From Halomonas sp. KG2 (GTDB lineage Bacteria > Pseudomonadota > Gammaproteobacteria > Pseudomonadales > Halomonadaceae), in assembly GCA_030440445.1 (NCBI GenBank), contig CP098528.1, forward strand, positions 4,030,001 through 4,094,000: a DNA stretch of 64,000 nt, written 5' to 3'. Positions within the stretch are counted from its first letter, which is position 1. The number at the start of each line of letters is the position of its first letter. The position numbers and the translations under genes were made by a program. Below are positions 44,331 to 53,477 of the stretch, piece by piece. The notes under the pieces are model-generated. The model worked only from the letters and a program-made list of their open reading frames with translations, was not told the origin of the DNA and did no database searches.

Positions 44331-47300
44331 TTAAGCAGCTTCGACAGCGATGGTCTTCGAGCGACCTTCACGTAGCTCCTTCAGCAACGTCTCACGGCGC
44401 TCGTTGGCTTTCTCAGCGGCAGCTTCGCGGACGGGTCCAAAACCACGAATTTCTTCTGGCAACTTAGCAAGCGTTAAGGCCGTGGCGTGATTCGTGCCAT
44501 CAAGACGGGCCACTAACTCATCAATCAACTGCTCATAGTCAGCCAATAAAGCGCGGTCGAGTTTACGATCAGCGCTGAAGCGGAAAGGGTCAAGCGCGGT
44601 GTTGCGCAAACCGCGCAGCTTGGCCAACGTGCCCATTGCCTTCAGCACCCAAGGGCCGAAGCGGCGCTTCACCGGACGCCCTTGCGCATCTTTACGGCCA
44701 CCCAACAGTGGCGGTGCCAAATGGAAGGTTAGCTGGTAATCACCCGAGAACGTGGCTTTGACCTCATCCAGAAAATCGCTCTGGGTGTAAAGGCGCGCCA
44801 CTTCATACTCATCTTTATACGCCATCAAGCGATAGAGCTGATGGGCGACGGCTTCACTCAACGATTGGCCACCGTTTAGCGCTGCTTCGGCCTCACGCAC
44901 TTTCGTTACTTGAGTAACGTAACGCTCAGCCCAGGCACGGTTCTGATAGCGCTCCAGGTGGCGACTGTTACGCGCCACTACATCGTCCAGTGTGGCATTC
45001 GCGGATAGGGGAAGCGTGTCCAGATGCTGCTGAAGATAGTCGGGTTCCACCGCAGCCAAGCGACCCCAGGCAAATGCCTGACGGTTCTTCTCCACAGCGA
45101 CGCCGTTAAGCTCCAGAGCACGCTGCAGCGCAGGTTCAGAAAGCGGCACCAGCCCCTGCTGCCAGGCAAACCCGAGCATCATCATATTGGAAAACACCGT
45201 ATCGCCCAGCAGCTGTTCGGCTAGGCGATTGGCATCCAGGGAAGCAAAGCGTTCCTCGCCAACCGCTTCACACAGCATGTTAAGGTGCTTACTGGGCTGC
45301 ATATCCGCATCGCGATAAAGGACATAATCCGCCGTGGCTAGCTCCGCCAGATTCGCCACGATACGCGTGGTCGGCTGCAGCACATTTAGCGCTTTCTGCG
45401 AACTCGCCACGACCATATCGCAAGCGATCATCGCATCGGCCTGGCCAGCTTCGATACGTACCTGATTCAGCTCACTGGGCTGTGATGCCAGACGCACATA
45501 GCTAAGGACTGCCCCGCCTTTTTGCGCAAACCCCATAAAGTCGAGCACGCTGCTGCCCTTACCTTCCAGGTGTGCGGCCATGGTAATCAGTTGCCCAACG
45601 GTCACCACGCCCGTGCCACCAACGCCTCCCACCAGCAAGTCATAAGGGGCCGTTAAAGTGGCAATCGCAGGGGTTGGCAAATGCGCTATGCGTTGCCAAA
45701 AGGCATTATCTGCGGTGACGCCCTGGCCTTTACGCAGCCCGCCACCTTCAACCGTGACAAAACTGGGGCAAAAGCCACTGACGCAGGACATATCTTTATT
45801 GCAGGACGACTGATCGATTTTGCGCTTGCGGCCTAGTTCGGTCTCGCGAGGCACCACCGATAAACAGTTGGACTGTACAGAACAATCACCACAACCTTCG
45901 CAAACATGATGGTTAATGAACACCCGGCGGGCGGGGTCTTCCATCAAACCACGCTTGCGCCGACGGCGCTTTTCAGCCGCGCATGCTTGGTCATAAATCA
46001 ACACGGTGCAGCCAGGAATTTCGCGCAGTTCACGTTGCAGCGTATCCATCTCTTCACGCCCGTGGAAGGTTACCTGCTTAGGAAACTCCTTTTCATGCCC
46101 GCGGTATTTTTCGGGCTCATCACTGACCACCACTACCCGACGAACACCTTCATCCAGCGACTGCTGGGCGATCATCGGCACGTTAATTTGCCCATCCACG
46201 GGTTGACCGCCCGTCATGGCAACCGCATCGTTGAACAGGATTTTATAGGTAATATTGACGTTGGCAGCCACTGCCTGACGCACCGCCATCGAGCCCGAGT
46301 GAAACCAGGTGCCTTCGCCTAAGTTCTGGAAAATATGCCCATTGCCGGTAAAGCGGCTCTTGCCCACCCAGTTAACGCCTTCGCCGCCCATCTGAATTAA
46401 CGATTCGGTGTTGCGGCCCATCCACGACGCCATAAAATGACAGCCGATGCCCGCTAAGGCTTTACTGCCCTCTGGCACCTTGGTCGAGCTATTGTGTGGG
46501 CAACCGGAGCAGAAATACGGCATGCGGCGCACACCACCAAGCTCCTTAACACCGGCTTGGCAAGCATCAACGGTTGCCAGCTTGTCGCTAAAATCAATGT
46601 CGAAAAAGCGCGCTAAACGCTCGGCGACAAAGCCTGCTAAGAGGCGCGGGCCCAGCTCTCCAACAAAGGGAATCAGCGGTTTGCCAGTTTCATCCTGCTT
46701 GCCGGTCACGATGACCTCGCCAGGATGGTCGGGTTCGGACATGTACTCTTTAAGCTGACTTTCAATAATGCCGCGCTTCTCTTCAATGACCAGCACTTCG
46801 CGCTTGCCATGAATAAACTCAAGAATGCCGGGGCGATGGAGCGGCCACACCATCCCGACTTTGTATATTTCCACCCCCAATTCACGCAGCTTCGCCTCAT
46901 CCAGCCCCAACAAACGCAGCGCCTCAAGTAAATCCAGGTGGCCCTTGCCTGTGGTAACCAGCCCAAACGTCGCCTGTTCTTGGCGAAATAAATACTGATC
47001 AATCGGGTTAGCGGTGGCAAACGCCTGAACGGCGGCCAGCTTGTGCTCAAGGCGAGTCTCAAGCTGCGGCCCCGGTAGGTCCGGCCAGCGATAGTGCAGC
47101 CCGCCTTCCGGCATTTCGAAATCCGGCGTGACATATTCCGGCAAGGGCGGCACGTCCACCGATGCGCCACTCTCTACGGTTTCGGAAACGGCTTTGAACC
47201 CCACCCAGCAACCCGAGAAGCGTGAAAGTGCATAGCCCCATAACCCAAAGCGCTCATATTCCGCCAATGAGGCAGGGCTTACGACCGGCATAAACCAGGC

Positions 47301-47846
47301 CATAAAGGCGACATCCGACTGGTGTGGCATGGAGGACGACACACACCCATGGTCATCGCCCGCGACCACCAGCACACCGCCAGTCGGTGAGCTACCATAG
47401 GCATTACCGTGCTTTAACGCATCGCCCGCACGGTCAACGCCTGGCCCTTTGCCGTACCACATGCCGAAGACGCCTTCGACTTGCCGCTCAGGATCTGTCT
47501 CTACCTGTTGGCAACCAAGCATCATGGTAGCGGCCAGGTCTTCGTTGATCGCAGGGACAAAATCGATGTGATGCGCTTCCATAGCGGCTTTCGCCCGCCA
47601 AATTTCTTGGTCTACACCGCCCAAGGGCGAGCCACGATAGCCACTGATAAGCCCTGCCGTTTGGCGGCCATTGTGGCGATCAAGCTCGGCTTGGCGTAAG
47701 GCGATGCGTACCAATGCCTGGGTGCCAGTAAGAAAAATACGGCCTTCGCCGCGGCTATAGCGGTCGGCCAACTGATAATTATCGAGTGCGATCTCGAGAG
47801 GCTGGGTAATAGAACCCGCCTGCTCAGCAATTGAGGGGGTTGTCAT
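44331..47846 (-). CDS. Fused indolepyruvate ferredoxin oxidoreductase
   Basis: 1171 residues, joining alpha and gamma parts. The N-terminal part contains ISGYRGSPLGGVDQEIW and the thiamine-diphosphate region with GIGCHFMASWMGRNTESLIQ. A ferredoxin-like segment has CEGCGDCSVQSNC (about residue 648) and CNKDMSCVSGFCP (about residue 680). The C-terminal gamma part starts at LVGGVGGTGVVTVGQLI (about residue 740). It converts aryl-pyruvates from aromatic amino acid transamination to aryl-acetyl-CoA plus reduced ferredoxin. Phenylacetyl-CoA made this way would enter the paa pathway in the same window. A divergent Lrp/AsnC gene is the probable regulator. Confidence 0.93.
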   Translation of the reverse strand: MTTPSIAEQAGSITQPLEIALDNYQLADRYSRGEGRIFLTGTQALVRIALRQAELDRHNGRQTAGLISGYRGSPLGGVDQEIWRAKAAMEAHHIDFVPAINEDLAATMMLGCQQVETDPERQVEGVFGMWYGKGPGVDRAGDALKHGNAYGSSPTGGVLVVAGDDHGCVSSSMPHQSDVAFMAWFMPVVSPASLAEYERFGLWGYALSRFSGCWVGFKAVSETVESGASVDVPPLPEYVTPDFEMPEGGLHYRWPDLPGPQLETRLEHKLAAVQAFATANPIDQYLFRQEQATFGLVTTGKGHLDLLEALRLLGLDEAKLRELGVEIYKVGMVWPLHRPGILEFIHGKREVLVIEEKRGIIESQLKEYMSEPDHPGEVIVTGKQDETGKPLIPFVGELGPRLLAGFVAERLARFFDIDFSDKLATVDACQAGVKELGGVRRMPYFCSGCPHNSSTKVPEGSKALAGIGCHFMASWMGRNTESLIQMGGEGVNWVGKSRFTGNGHIFQNLGEGTWFHSGSMAVRQAVAANVNITYKILFNDAVAMTGGQPVDGQINVPMIAQQSLDEGVRRVVVVSDEPEKYRGHEKEFPKQVTFHGREEMDTLQRELREIPGCTVLIYDQACAAEKRRRRKRGLMEDPARRVFINHHVCEGCGDCSVQSNCLSVVPRETELGRKRKIDQSSCNKDMSCVSGFCPSFVTVEGGGLRKGQGVTADNAFWQRIAHLPTPAIATLTAPYDLLVGGVGGTGVVTVGQLITMAAHLEGKGSSVLDFMGFAQKGGAVLSYVRLASQPSELNQVRIEAGQADAMIACDMVVASSQKALNVLQPTTRIVANLAELATADYVLYRDADMQPSKHLNMLCEAVGEERFASLDANRLAEQLLGDTVFSNMMMLGFAWQQGLVPLSEPALQRALELNGVAVEKNRQAFAWGRLAAVEPDYLQQHLDTLPLSANATLDDVVARNSRHLERYQNRAWAERYVTQVTKVREAEAALNGGQSLSEAVAHQLYRLMAYKDEYEVARLYTQSDFLDEVKATFSGDYQLTFHLAPPLLGGRKDAQGRPVKRRFGPWVLKAMGTLAKLRGLRNTALDPFRFSADRKLDRALLADYEQLIDELVARLDGTNHATALTLAKLPEEIRGFGPVREAAAEKANERRETLLKELREGRSKTIAVEAA

Positions 47847-48023
47847 GAGAGTTCACCAGTACGGTTGAAAAATTATGGTTGTAATACATCTGAGTCTAGC
47901 CAAGAGCGCACTAAAGGTGCTTGCTAATTAGCTCTTCAAACGTCTGGTTATTAATCATTACTTTCATTTTTTTAGCTTTGACGCAATGATATTCAACAAA
48001 CCACAAATAAATGAAATGACACC

Positions 48024-48506
48024 ATGAAAGAAGCAACTAAAGAAATCACTTTAGACAGGCATGATCAGCGCATTCTTACCCTGCTTCAGCAACAGGGGCG
48101 TATTACCAACAATGAGCTCGCCGAACAGATCGGGCTCTCCCCTGCTGCCTGCTGGCGACGCGTAAAAGCCCTGGAAGAGAGTGGCGTTATCCGCCGCTTT
48201 GCGGCGTTGGTGGAACCCAGCCTAGTGGGCCAACCACTATCAGCACTGGTCATGGTGACGTTGGTTCGCCACCACATCGACAATACCGTCGAGTTCGAAA
48301 ATCGCATTCTGCAATATCCAGAAGTGCTGCAGTGCTATGCCACCACCGGCAACGCCGATTTCGTATTGCGGGTAGTGATCGAGGACATGGCGGCTTATGA
48401 CCGATTTCTGAATGAAAAACTCTTCACCTTGGAGGGCATTTCCCAGGTCAGCTCCAATTTCGTGCTGCGTAATATCAAAGAAGAGACCGCTATCCCGATT
48501 CGTTGA
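48024..48506 (+). CDS. Lrp/AsnC-family regulator divergent from the indolepyruvate oxidoreductase
   Basis: 160 residues. N-terminal HTH: LDRHDQRILTLLQQQGRITN and LAEQIGLSPAACWRRVKALE; C-terminal ligand-binding RAM domain: SALVMVTLVRHHIDN, PEVLQCYATTGNADFVLRVV. It probably senses an aromatic amino acid or aryl-pyruvate and controls the neighbouring gene. No strong ribosome site is visible. Confidence 0.92.
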   Translation: MKEATKEITLDRHDQRILTLLQQQGRITNNELAEQIGLSPAACWRRVKALEESGVIRRFAALVEPSLVGQPLSALVMVTLVRHHIDNTVEFENRILQYPEVLQCYATTGNADFVLRVVIEDMAAYDRFLNEKLFTLEGISQVSSNFVLRNIKEETAIPIR

Positions 48507-48605
48507 ATCAGCCGACTGCCGCAACTCTGAAGACCCACCGCTTAACATGGCTCTTCACCGTTGAGGGTGCCGGTGCGTTCTTAAGCCACCTTCACAGATT
48601 AACGA

Positions 48606-48662
48606 CCAACACTGTCGGAAAACCTGCTTGCAGGTCCTTGACGAAACTCTCGGGTACCTCCA
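48606..48662 (-). repeat. 57-bp fragment, left copy of a pair flanking the aminotransferase-Tct-LysR block
   Basis: Matches 54488-54544 at 46 of 57 positions by hand alignment, same orientation. Both copies encode, on the minus strand, a C-terminal-looking peptide (LEVPESFVKDLQAGFPTVL here, LEAPEYFIKDLQEGLAAVL there) ending in a stop soon after. The parent gene is not recognised. Confidence 0.6.
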
Positions 48663-48715
48663 GCGGTACACCTGGGCTCTCTTCTCCACCGACCTCCGAG
48701 ATTGCAACTCGCCTG

Positions 48716-48877
48716 TGGATATTTTTCGGCCAGATAGAGCTGGATCGCCAGTGATTCGATTATCGCGCGGCTTTCATTGATCAGCGCGGGAACCTTAGCG
48801 GCGGAGTTGAGAGTAAGAAAGCCTTGTTGGAGATGCTAACCCTTCATGAGTTCCACCAAAACCTGTTCGGAGTCCAG
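48716..48877 (-). pseudogene. Glutathione S-transferase N-domain remnant with in-frame stop
   Basis: Minus-strand reading gives LDSEQVLVELMKG, then a TAG (48836-48838), then HLQQGFLTLNSAAKVPALIN and ESRAIIESLAIQLYLAEKYP. This is the characteristic glutathione-binding part of a GST (xNPxGKVPALxxxx-x-xESxAIxxYL). The start, the C-terminal domain and an open frame are all missing, so it is a decayed fragment. Confidence 0.8.
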
Positions 48878-48952
48878 CCCCCTGGGCATTCAGTTCCAGG
48901 CTTGCGGAAGGCCAAGGTGGCAAAGCAAGGTGGTGGTGGGCGGCTCGGGGCT

Positions 48953-50266
48953 TTACGCCCGTGGCAGCACCTCGGCCAGCGCCGCCAGGCAGGCGTCGAC
49001 CTCGACGGCACTGTTATAGTGCGCCAGTGAGACTCGGGTGACCGCCCTCAGCCCGAGCGGGCGCAGGATATTGCCGGAAAATACGTCGTCGCTTCGCGCA
49101 TGGACGCGTATTCCCCGAGCCCCAAGTTCGGCGACCACATGCTTGGCTTCGATTTCCTCGACGGCGAACGACACCACCCCCTCACGGTACGGAGAATCCT
49201 CGGGGCCAATCAAATGCAGTCTGGGATAGCTACACAACCCCGGCAGGTCCGCATCGCCGAACAGCAGCCGATGCACCAGGGCACGCTCATGGGCGCGCAT
49301 CGCCTGGCCAGCGGCGACCAGGCAAGCGCGGCGCGACGAATCATCGGTGAAGTGGCCGCCCAGCCAGGCGAGGTAGTTGACCATCTCGCTAACCCCGGCA
49401 AGCGCCGAGGGGTCACGACTGCCCAACTCCCAGGCATCGGCAGGCTTGCCCGAGAGCCGGTCATGATCAACCACGCTCATGCGATCGGAGAGCCAAGTGT
49501 AACCGTTATTGAAACGGCAGTACGCCTTGTAGGGCGAGACGACATAGGCATCGACACCGTAGTCATCGACGGCCAAGAACCCGTGCGGCGCATGCTGAAT
49601 ACCATCGACGATGATCATACATTCCGGGGCCACGGCGCGGATTGTGCGCGCAATCTCGGCAACGTCCATGCTCATACCAGTGACCGGGCTGGTATGCAGG
49701 ATGGTCGCGATGCGGGTGTCCGGACGCACGCAGTCGGCGTAGAGCGCCGCCGTCACACGGCCTGTAGCGACATCGAAGGGTACCTCAATCCAGTCTCGGC
49801 CGGTGCGGCGTGCCCACTGTGCAGTAGCGTCATAGGTCGCAGGATGTTCCACCGAGCTCGCGAGGATACTGCCGCCCGCCTCAGCAGCTAGCGCTGCTGC
49901 GCGGATCACACGAAACAGGCATTCGGTACCGGTCTCACCGCCAAAGATGACTCCACCGCTGGCGCCAAAGAAGGTGGCTAGGTCGTCGCGCCCAGAAGAA
50001 ACGATTTGGGACACGGCATGGGAGGCTGGATTGTCGCGATGTTCGTTGTCGGGAATGCCGGCAACTTCGGCGCTTCGCGTTACCACCGATTCGAGCGTTA
50101 ATGACCCACCTGCATTCTCAAAAAAGACCCGCTTGCCGCTAAAAGGACAAGTATCGACGTGCAGGAAGCGCTCCCGCACCTGGTTTAGCAGCTCATCAGG
50201 AAGGAAGGTACCATCCGCCGCGAGGGGCTGGCGCAAAGTCACAGTGGGAGTTGGCGTTGTCGTCAT
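48953..50266 (-). CDS. Class V aminotransferase-fold PLP enzyme (cysteine desulfurase-like), function unknown
   Basis: 437 residues from ATG 50266 with GGAG upstream (an ATG five codons earlier contains that ribosome site). Family features: RVFFENAGGSLTLESVV, HRDNPASHAVSQ, the internal aldimine Lys in VVSPYKAYCRFNNGYTWL (about residue 244), cofactor Asp in IIVDGIQHAPHG. It resembles the cysteine-desulfurase-like and isopenicillin-epimerase-like branch. It lies downstream of tctCBA in the same direction, so it may act on whatever that transporter imports, perhaps an amino- or sulfur-containing carboxylate. The substrate is not known. Confidence 0.85.
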   Translation of the reverse strand: MTTTPTPTVTLRQPLAADGTFLPDELLNQVRERFLHVDTCPFSGKRVFFENAGGSLTLESVVTRSAEVAGIPDNEHRDNPASHAVSQIVSSGRDDLATFFGASGGVIFGGETGTECLFRVIRAAALAAEAGGSILASSVEHPATYDATAQWARRTGRDWIEVPFDVATGRVTAALYADCVRPDTRIATILHTSPVTGMSMDVAEIARTIRAVAPECMIIVDGIQHAPHGFLAVDDYGVDAYVVSPYKAYCRFNNGYTWLSDRMSVVDHDRLSGKPADAWELGSRDPSALAGVSEMVNYLAWLGGHFTDDSSRRACLVAAGQAMRAHERALVHRLLFGDADLPGLCSYPRLHLIGPEDSPYREGVVSFAVEEIEAKHVVAELGARGIRVHARSDDVFSGNILRPLGLRAVTRVSLAHYNSAVEVDACLAALAEVLPRA

Positions 50267-50324
50267 GGTTGATATCTCCATCGGTCAGGCACAAGTCTGA
50301 CCTTCATAAAAAAGGCTGTGGGAA

Positions 50325-51818
50325 TTAGTGCTGGATGCCGCGACGTCGACGCCACTGACTCCAGACCGGATACGCCAGCGCCAGAACCACGAGTAGGCAT
50401 AGCGTCAACGACAGTGGTCGGGTGAAGAAGGTGGTCAAATCCCAGTGAGAAATCTGCATTGAGCGCCTAAAGTTGACCTCTAGGATGGGCCCGAGGATCA
50501 GGGCTATCACCAGAGGAGCAGCGGGGTAGCGCCAGCGTTCCATAAAGAAGCCCACCACACCGAAGGTCACCGCGAGCCAGACATCAAAGATCTCATTGCG
50601 CAGCGCATAGGTACCGATCACGCTGAATACCAGGATCATCGGCCCCAAAACTGAGCCCGGCACCTTGGTCACTACCACTAGGTAGCGGCATAGCCATAGT
50701 CCCAGCACCGCGAACAGCACATTAGCCAGCAGCAGTGAGAGGATTAGGGTGTAGGTCGTCTCGGCGTGGTCGGTAAATAGGCTTGGCCCCGGGATCATGC
50801 CGTGGATGGTCAGCCCGCCGACAAAGACGGCTGTCACCGCATTGCCGGGAATGCCCAGCGTCAGGGTGGGAATCAGCGTGCCACCGGTCACGGCGTTATT
50901 GGCCGACTCTGAGGCCGCTACCCCTTCCAGCTCCCCCTTACCGAAACGTTCGGGCGTCGGGGAATGACGACGCGCCTCGTTGTAGGAGATAAAGGAAGCG
51001 ATGCTGGTACCGGCACCGGGAAGAATACCCACTACCGAGCCGATCACCGAGGAGCGCAATAAGGTACGCAGACAGCGCCGAATGTCGAGCCACAGAGGGA
51101 GGCGGCGCCCTTTGAGTTGCTGTCCCTTACCCGTCAGCACGCCACCGCCTTCAGGTACACAGAGGTTGAAAGCCTGAGAGACAGAGAACAACCCGATCAA
51201 TACCGGCAGCAGCGGCACCCCATCGAATAGTTCGCTGTAGCCGAAGGTGAAACGCTGCATTCCGGTGAAGGCGTCTAACCCCACGCAGGCCAGAACCAGT
51301 CCCACCGCCGCCGAGAGAACGCCCTTGAGAGGGCGGTCTGACGCCACGCCAACGATAGTCACCAACCCGAAGATCGCCAGCACGGTGTATTCCTGGGGGC
51401 CGAAGGCCAGTGCGACCGTAGACAGCGGCGGGGCGATGGCGATCAGTACGACCACACTGAACAGCCCGCCGAACAGAGAGGCGAGCGTCGCCATGCCCAG
51501 CGCCTCGCCGCCTCGTCCAGCCTCTGCCAATGGGTAGCCGTCGAGCGCGGTGGCGATGGAGGCATCCGTGCCTGGAGTGCGCAACAGGATTGCCGTCACC
51601 GACCCACCATAGACAGAGCTAACGTAGACTGCACCGAGTAGAATCAGCGCTAGGTCCGGCGGCATGCCGAAAGTGATGGGGATACATAGCGCCACGCCCA
51701 TCGTCGAGGAGAGCCCCGGCAGCGAGCCGATCGTCATGCCGGCTAGGGTGCCGAGAAACAGCGTCAGCAGGGCCATTGGCGTCAGCACATTACCAAGGGC
51801 AGGAAGCAATACATCCAT
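50325..51818 (-). CDS. Tripartite tricarboxylate transporter large permease, TctA family
   Basis: 497 residues, about 12 hydrophobic segments. TctA signatures: GTLAGMTIGSLPGLSSTMGV near the N-terminus, RTPGTDASIATALDGYPLAE and the second copy GILPGAGTSIASFISYNEAR, with GVAASESANNAVTGGTLIPT. It forms the channel of a binding-protein-dependent secondary carrier for organic acids, with TctB and TctC encoded upstream. Confidence 0.94.
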   Translation of the reverse strand: MDVLLPALGNVLTPMALLTLFLGTLAGMTIGSLPGLSSTMGVALCIPITFGMPPDLALILLGAVYVSSVYGGSVTAILLRTPGTDASIATALDGYPLAEAGRGGEALGMATLASLFGGLFSVVVLIAIAPPLSTVALAFGPQEYTVLAIFGLVTIVGVASDRPLKGVLSAAVGLVLACVGLDAFTGMQRFTFGYSELFDGVPLLPVLIGLFSVSQAFNLCVPEGGGVLTGKGQQLKGRRLPLWLDIRRCLRTLLRSSVIGSVVGILPGAGTSIASFISYNEARRHSPTPERFGKGELEGVAASESANNAVTGGTLIPTLTLGIPGNAVTAVFVGGLTIHGMIPGPSLFTDHAETTYTLILSLLLANVLFAVLGLWLCRYLVVVTKVPGSVLGPMILVFSVIGTYALRNEIFDVWLAVTFGVVGFFMERWRYPAAPLVIALILGPILEVNFRRSMQISHWDLTTFFTRPLSLTLCLLVVLALAYPVWSQWRRRRGIQH

Positions 51819-51851
51819 AGAGAGTCTCTTGAGTAAATTCGCTGACCGTCG

Positions 51852-52286
51852 CTAGCTTGCCAGCCAGCCAACGGGCAGAGGCACGGACAGTAGGTACATG
51901 AAGACCACGAAGATCACGGCTGAGAATGTCATAGCGATTATCAAGGCCGTCAGCCAACGCAAGTGGCCCAATAACCGCAGGCTGGCCAGCAAGAACAGTG
52001 GCAGCGCGGCGAAGGTACCGGCGGTCACCATCAGGCCAAGCAGTCCCAGCAGGCACAGGCACAACACGGCGAAGCGCGGCCATGCCAGCGGCGGAGGCAG
52101 CTCGTCAGGAGCTCGACGGCAAAGGGTGCAAAGAGCAATCCCTATACAGACCACCCATCCCAGCGTACCAGCGATCACGGGAAAGACTCCTGCGTCGCCG
52201 CGCATACCCAGACCCGTGATCACCGCAGCGGCACAGACCGCCCCCATCAGCAAAGCTACAGCACGATCGATAGTGTCGAGAGTCAT
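51852..52286 (-). CDS. Tripartite tricarboxylate transporter small permease, TctB family
   Basis: 144 residues with four hydrophobic segments (for example VALLMGAVCAAAVITGLGMR, ALPLFLLASLRLLG). TctB proteins are poorly conserved; the identification relies on size, topology and position between tctC and tctA. Confidence 0.85.
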   Translation of the reverse strand: MTLDTIDRAVALLMGAVCAAAVITGLGMRGDAGVFPVIAGTLGWVVCIGIALCTLCRRAPDELPPPLAWPRFAVLCLCLLGLLGLMVTAGTFAALPLFLLASLRLLGHLRWLTALIIAMTFSAVIFVVFMYLLSVPLPVGWLAS

Positions 52287-52310
52287 GGGGCTAGCCCTCC
52301 AGGCGTCCGT

Positions 52311-53300
52311 TTACTGCTCGCTCCAGGGATCTTGTTCCCAGAGCATCTTCAGTCGGTCATGGCTGTCGTGGATAAAGTCGACGTACTCCTGCCCGTAGAT
52401 GGGATTGACCGACATGTTGAGGCGGTTCATCTCAGCGCGGAACTCGGGGTTCTCAACGACTTTGCGAGTCACGTCCAGCAAGGTGTCATAGATCTCCTGA
52501 GGCACGTCCGCCGGAACAGCAAATCCGCGTGATGCCGCGGCCAAAACGTCATATCCCTGCTCATGCCCAGTGGGCACATCAGGAATCGGCTCGCCCCGCT
52601 CTTCAGACCATATCGCCAGGCCGCGCGCCTTGCCTTCCTGAATCTGGGTAACTGCTTCCGACATATTTCCTGCGAAGGCTGTGATATGGCCCCCCAACAG
52701 CGAGGCGGTTGCCTCGGCATTGCCGCTGTAGGCGACGAAGTTGAGGTCGATATCCGCTTCGGCGGCGAAATTGAGGGCCGCAAGGTGATCGTCACCACCG
52801 ACACCCTCGTGGGAGACAATAATTGACTTAGGATCGTCCTTCACCGCTGCGACGAAGTCATCCAGGGTTTGGTAGGGGCTGTTTGTGGCGACCACTAGCA
52901 TGCCTGGATCAGTGACCACGTTGGCCAACGGGCGGATATCTTCGAGGGAGTAGCCAACGGTCTCCCCACGCGTGAACGGGTAGACTTCCACCACCGGTGA
53001 ATTGATCAGACCGATCGTATAGCCATCCGGGGCAGCATTTGCTAAGTGCACCCAGCCCAGCTCGCCTCCAGCACCGGGACGGTTGACTACTACCAGACGC
53101 TCGCCAATCTCCTCCTCGGCGTACTTGGCGAAGATGCGCGCCATGGTATCGGTGCTACCTCCAGCACCGAACGCAACAATCATTTGGATCGGCTTGCTGG
53201 GATAGTCCGCCGCCAAGGCCGACGTACTCAGACCACTCACTAGCAGTGTCGCCATCGAGCCTAGAACCGCCTTCCGTACCGACATAGGATGAGTCTTCAT
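52311..53300 (-). CDS. Tripartite tricarboxylate transporter binding protein, TctC/Bug family
   Basis: 329 residues from ATG 53300 with AAGGAG upstream. Signal peptide ends near STSALAADYPSKPIQM; mature protein has the Bug signatures MIVAFGAGGSTDTMARIFAK and VVNRPGAGGELGWVHLANAA. It captures an organic acid in the periplasm for TctAB. First gene of the tctCBA-aminotransferase operon, divergent from a LysR gene. Confidence 0.93.
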   Translation of the reverse strand: MKTHPMSVRKAVLGSMATLLVSGLSTSALAADYPSKPIQMIVAFGAGGSTDTMARIFAKYAEEEIGERLVVVNRPGAGGELGWVHLANAAPDGYTIGLINSPVVEVYPFTRGETVGYSLEDIRPLANVVTDPGMLVVATNSPYQTLDDFVAAVKDDPKSIIVSHEGVGGDDHLAALNFAAEADIDLNFVAYSGNAEATASLLGGHITAFAGNMSEAVTQIQEGKARGLAIWSEERGEPIPDVPTGHEQGYDVLAAASRGFAVPADVPQEIYDTLLDVTRKVVENPEFRAEMNRLNMSVNPIYGQEYVDFIHDSHDRLKMLWEQDPWSEQ

Positions 53301-53426
53301 CGTCTTACTCCTTGTTAGTATTATGTTTTGAGAGCCATGCAGGTTGTTCACCCTGGTACTACCCCCAGCCTGATGCTGCTGAGCACTCACCCACTACATT
53401 AAAAGCACTCCACACTTTCAAAAAAG

Positions 53427-53469
53427 CGAATAAATTGCATATATTAAGAGTCGTAATTTTCATTATTCG
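53427..53469. promoter_or_regulatory. Inverted repeat in the tctC-lysR divergent promoter
   Basis: CGAATAA and TTATTCG pair across a 29-nt AT-rich spacer, ending 8 bp before the lysR ATG. The arms could be sites for the LysR protein, but the wide spacing makes this tentative. Confidence 0.3.
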
Positions 53470-53477
53470 GTGATGCC

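Larger units (their letters stand above)
48507..48952. other. Decayed intergenic region with pseudogene and repeat fragment
   Basis: 446 bp with no intact gene. It holds a glutathione S-transferase fragment (48716-48877, minus) and one copy of a 57-bp sequence (48606-48662) related to 54488-54544 on the other side of the aminotransferase-Tct-LysR block. Confidence 0.65.

Noticed and set aside
48503..48754. 83-codon plus-strand ORF after the Lrp/AsnC gene
   Set aside because: Low-complexity composition and no ribosome site; the minus strand of the same stretch shows clear GST and repeat remnants.
49100..49891. 263-codon plus-strand ORF inside the class V aminotransferase gene
   Set aside because: Fully antisense to a gene with clear PLP-enzyme motifs; no recognisable domain.
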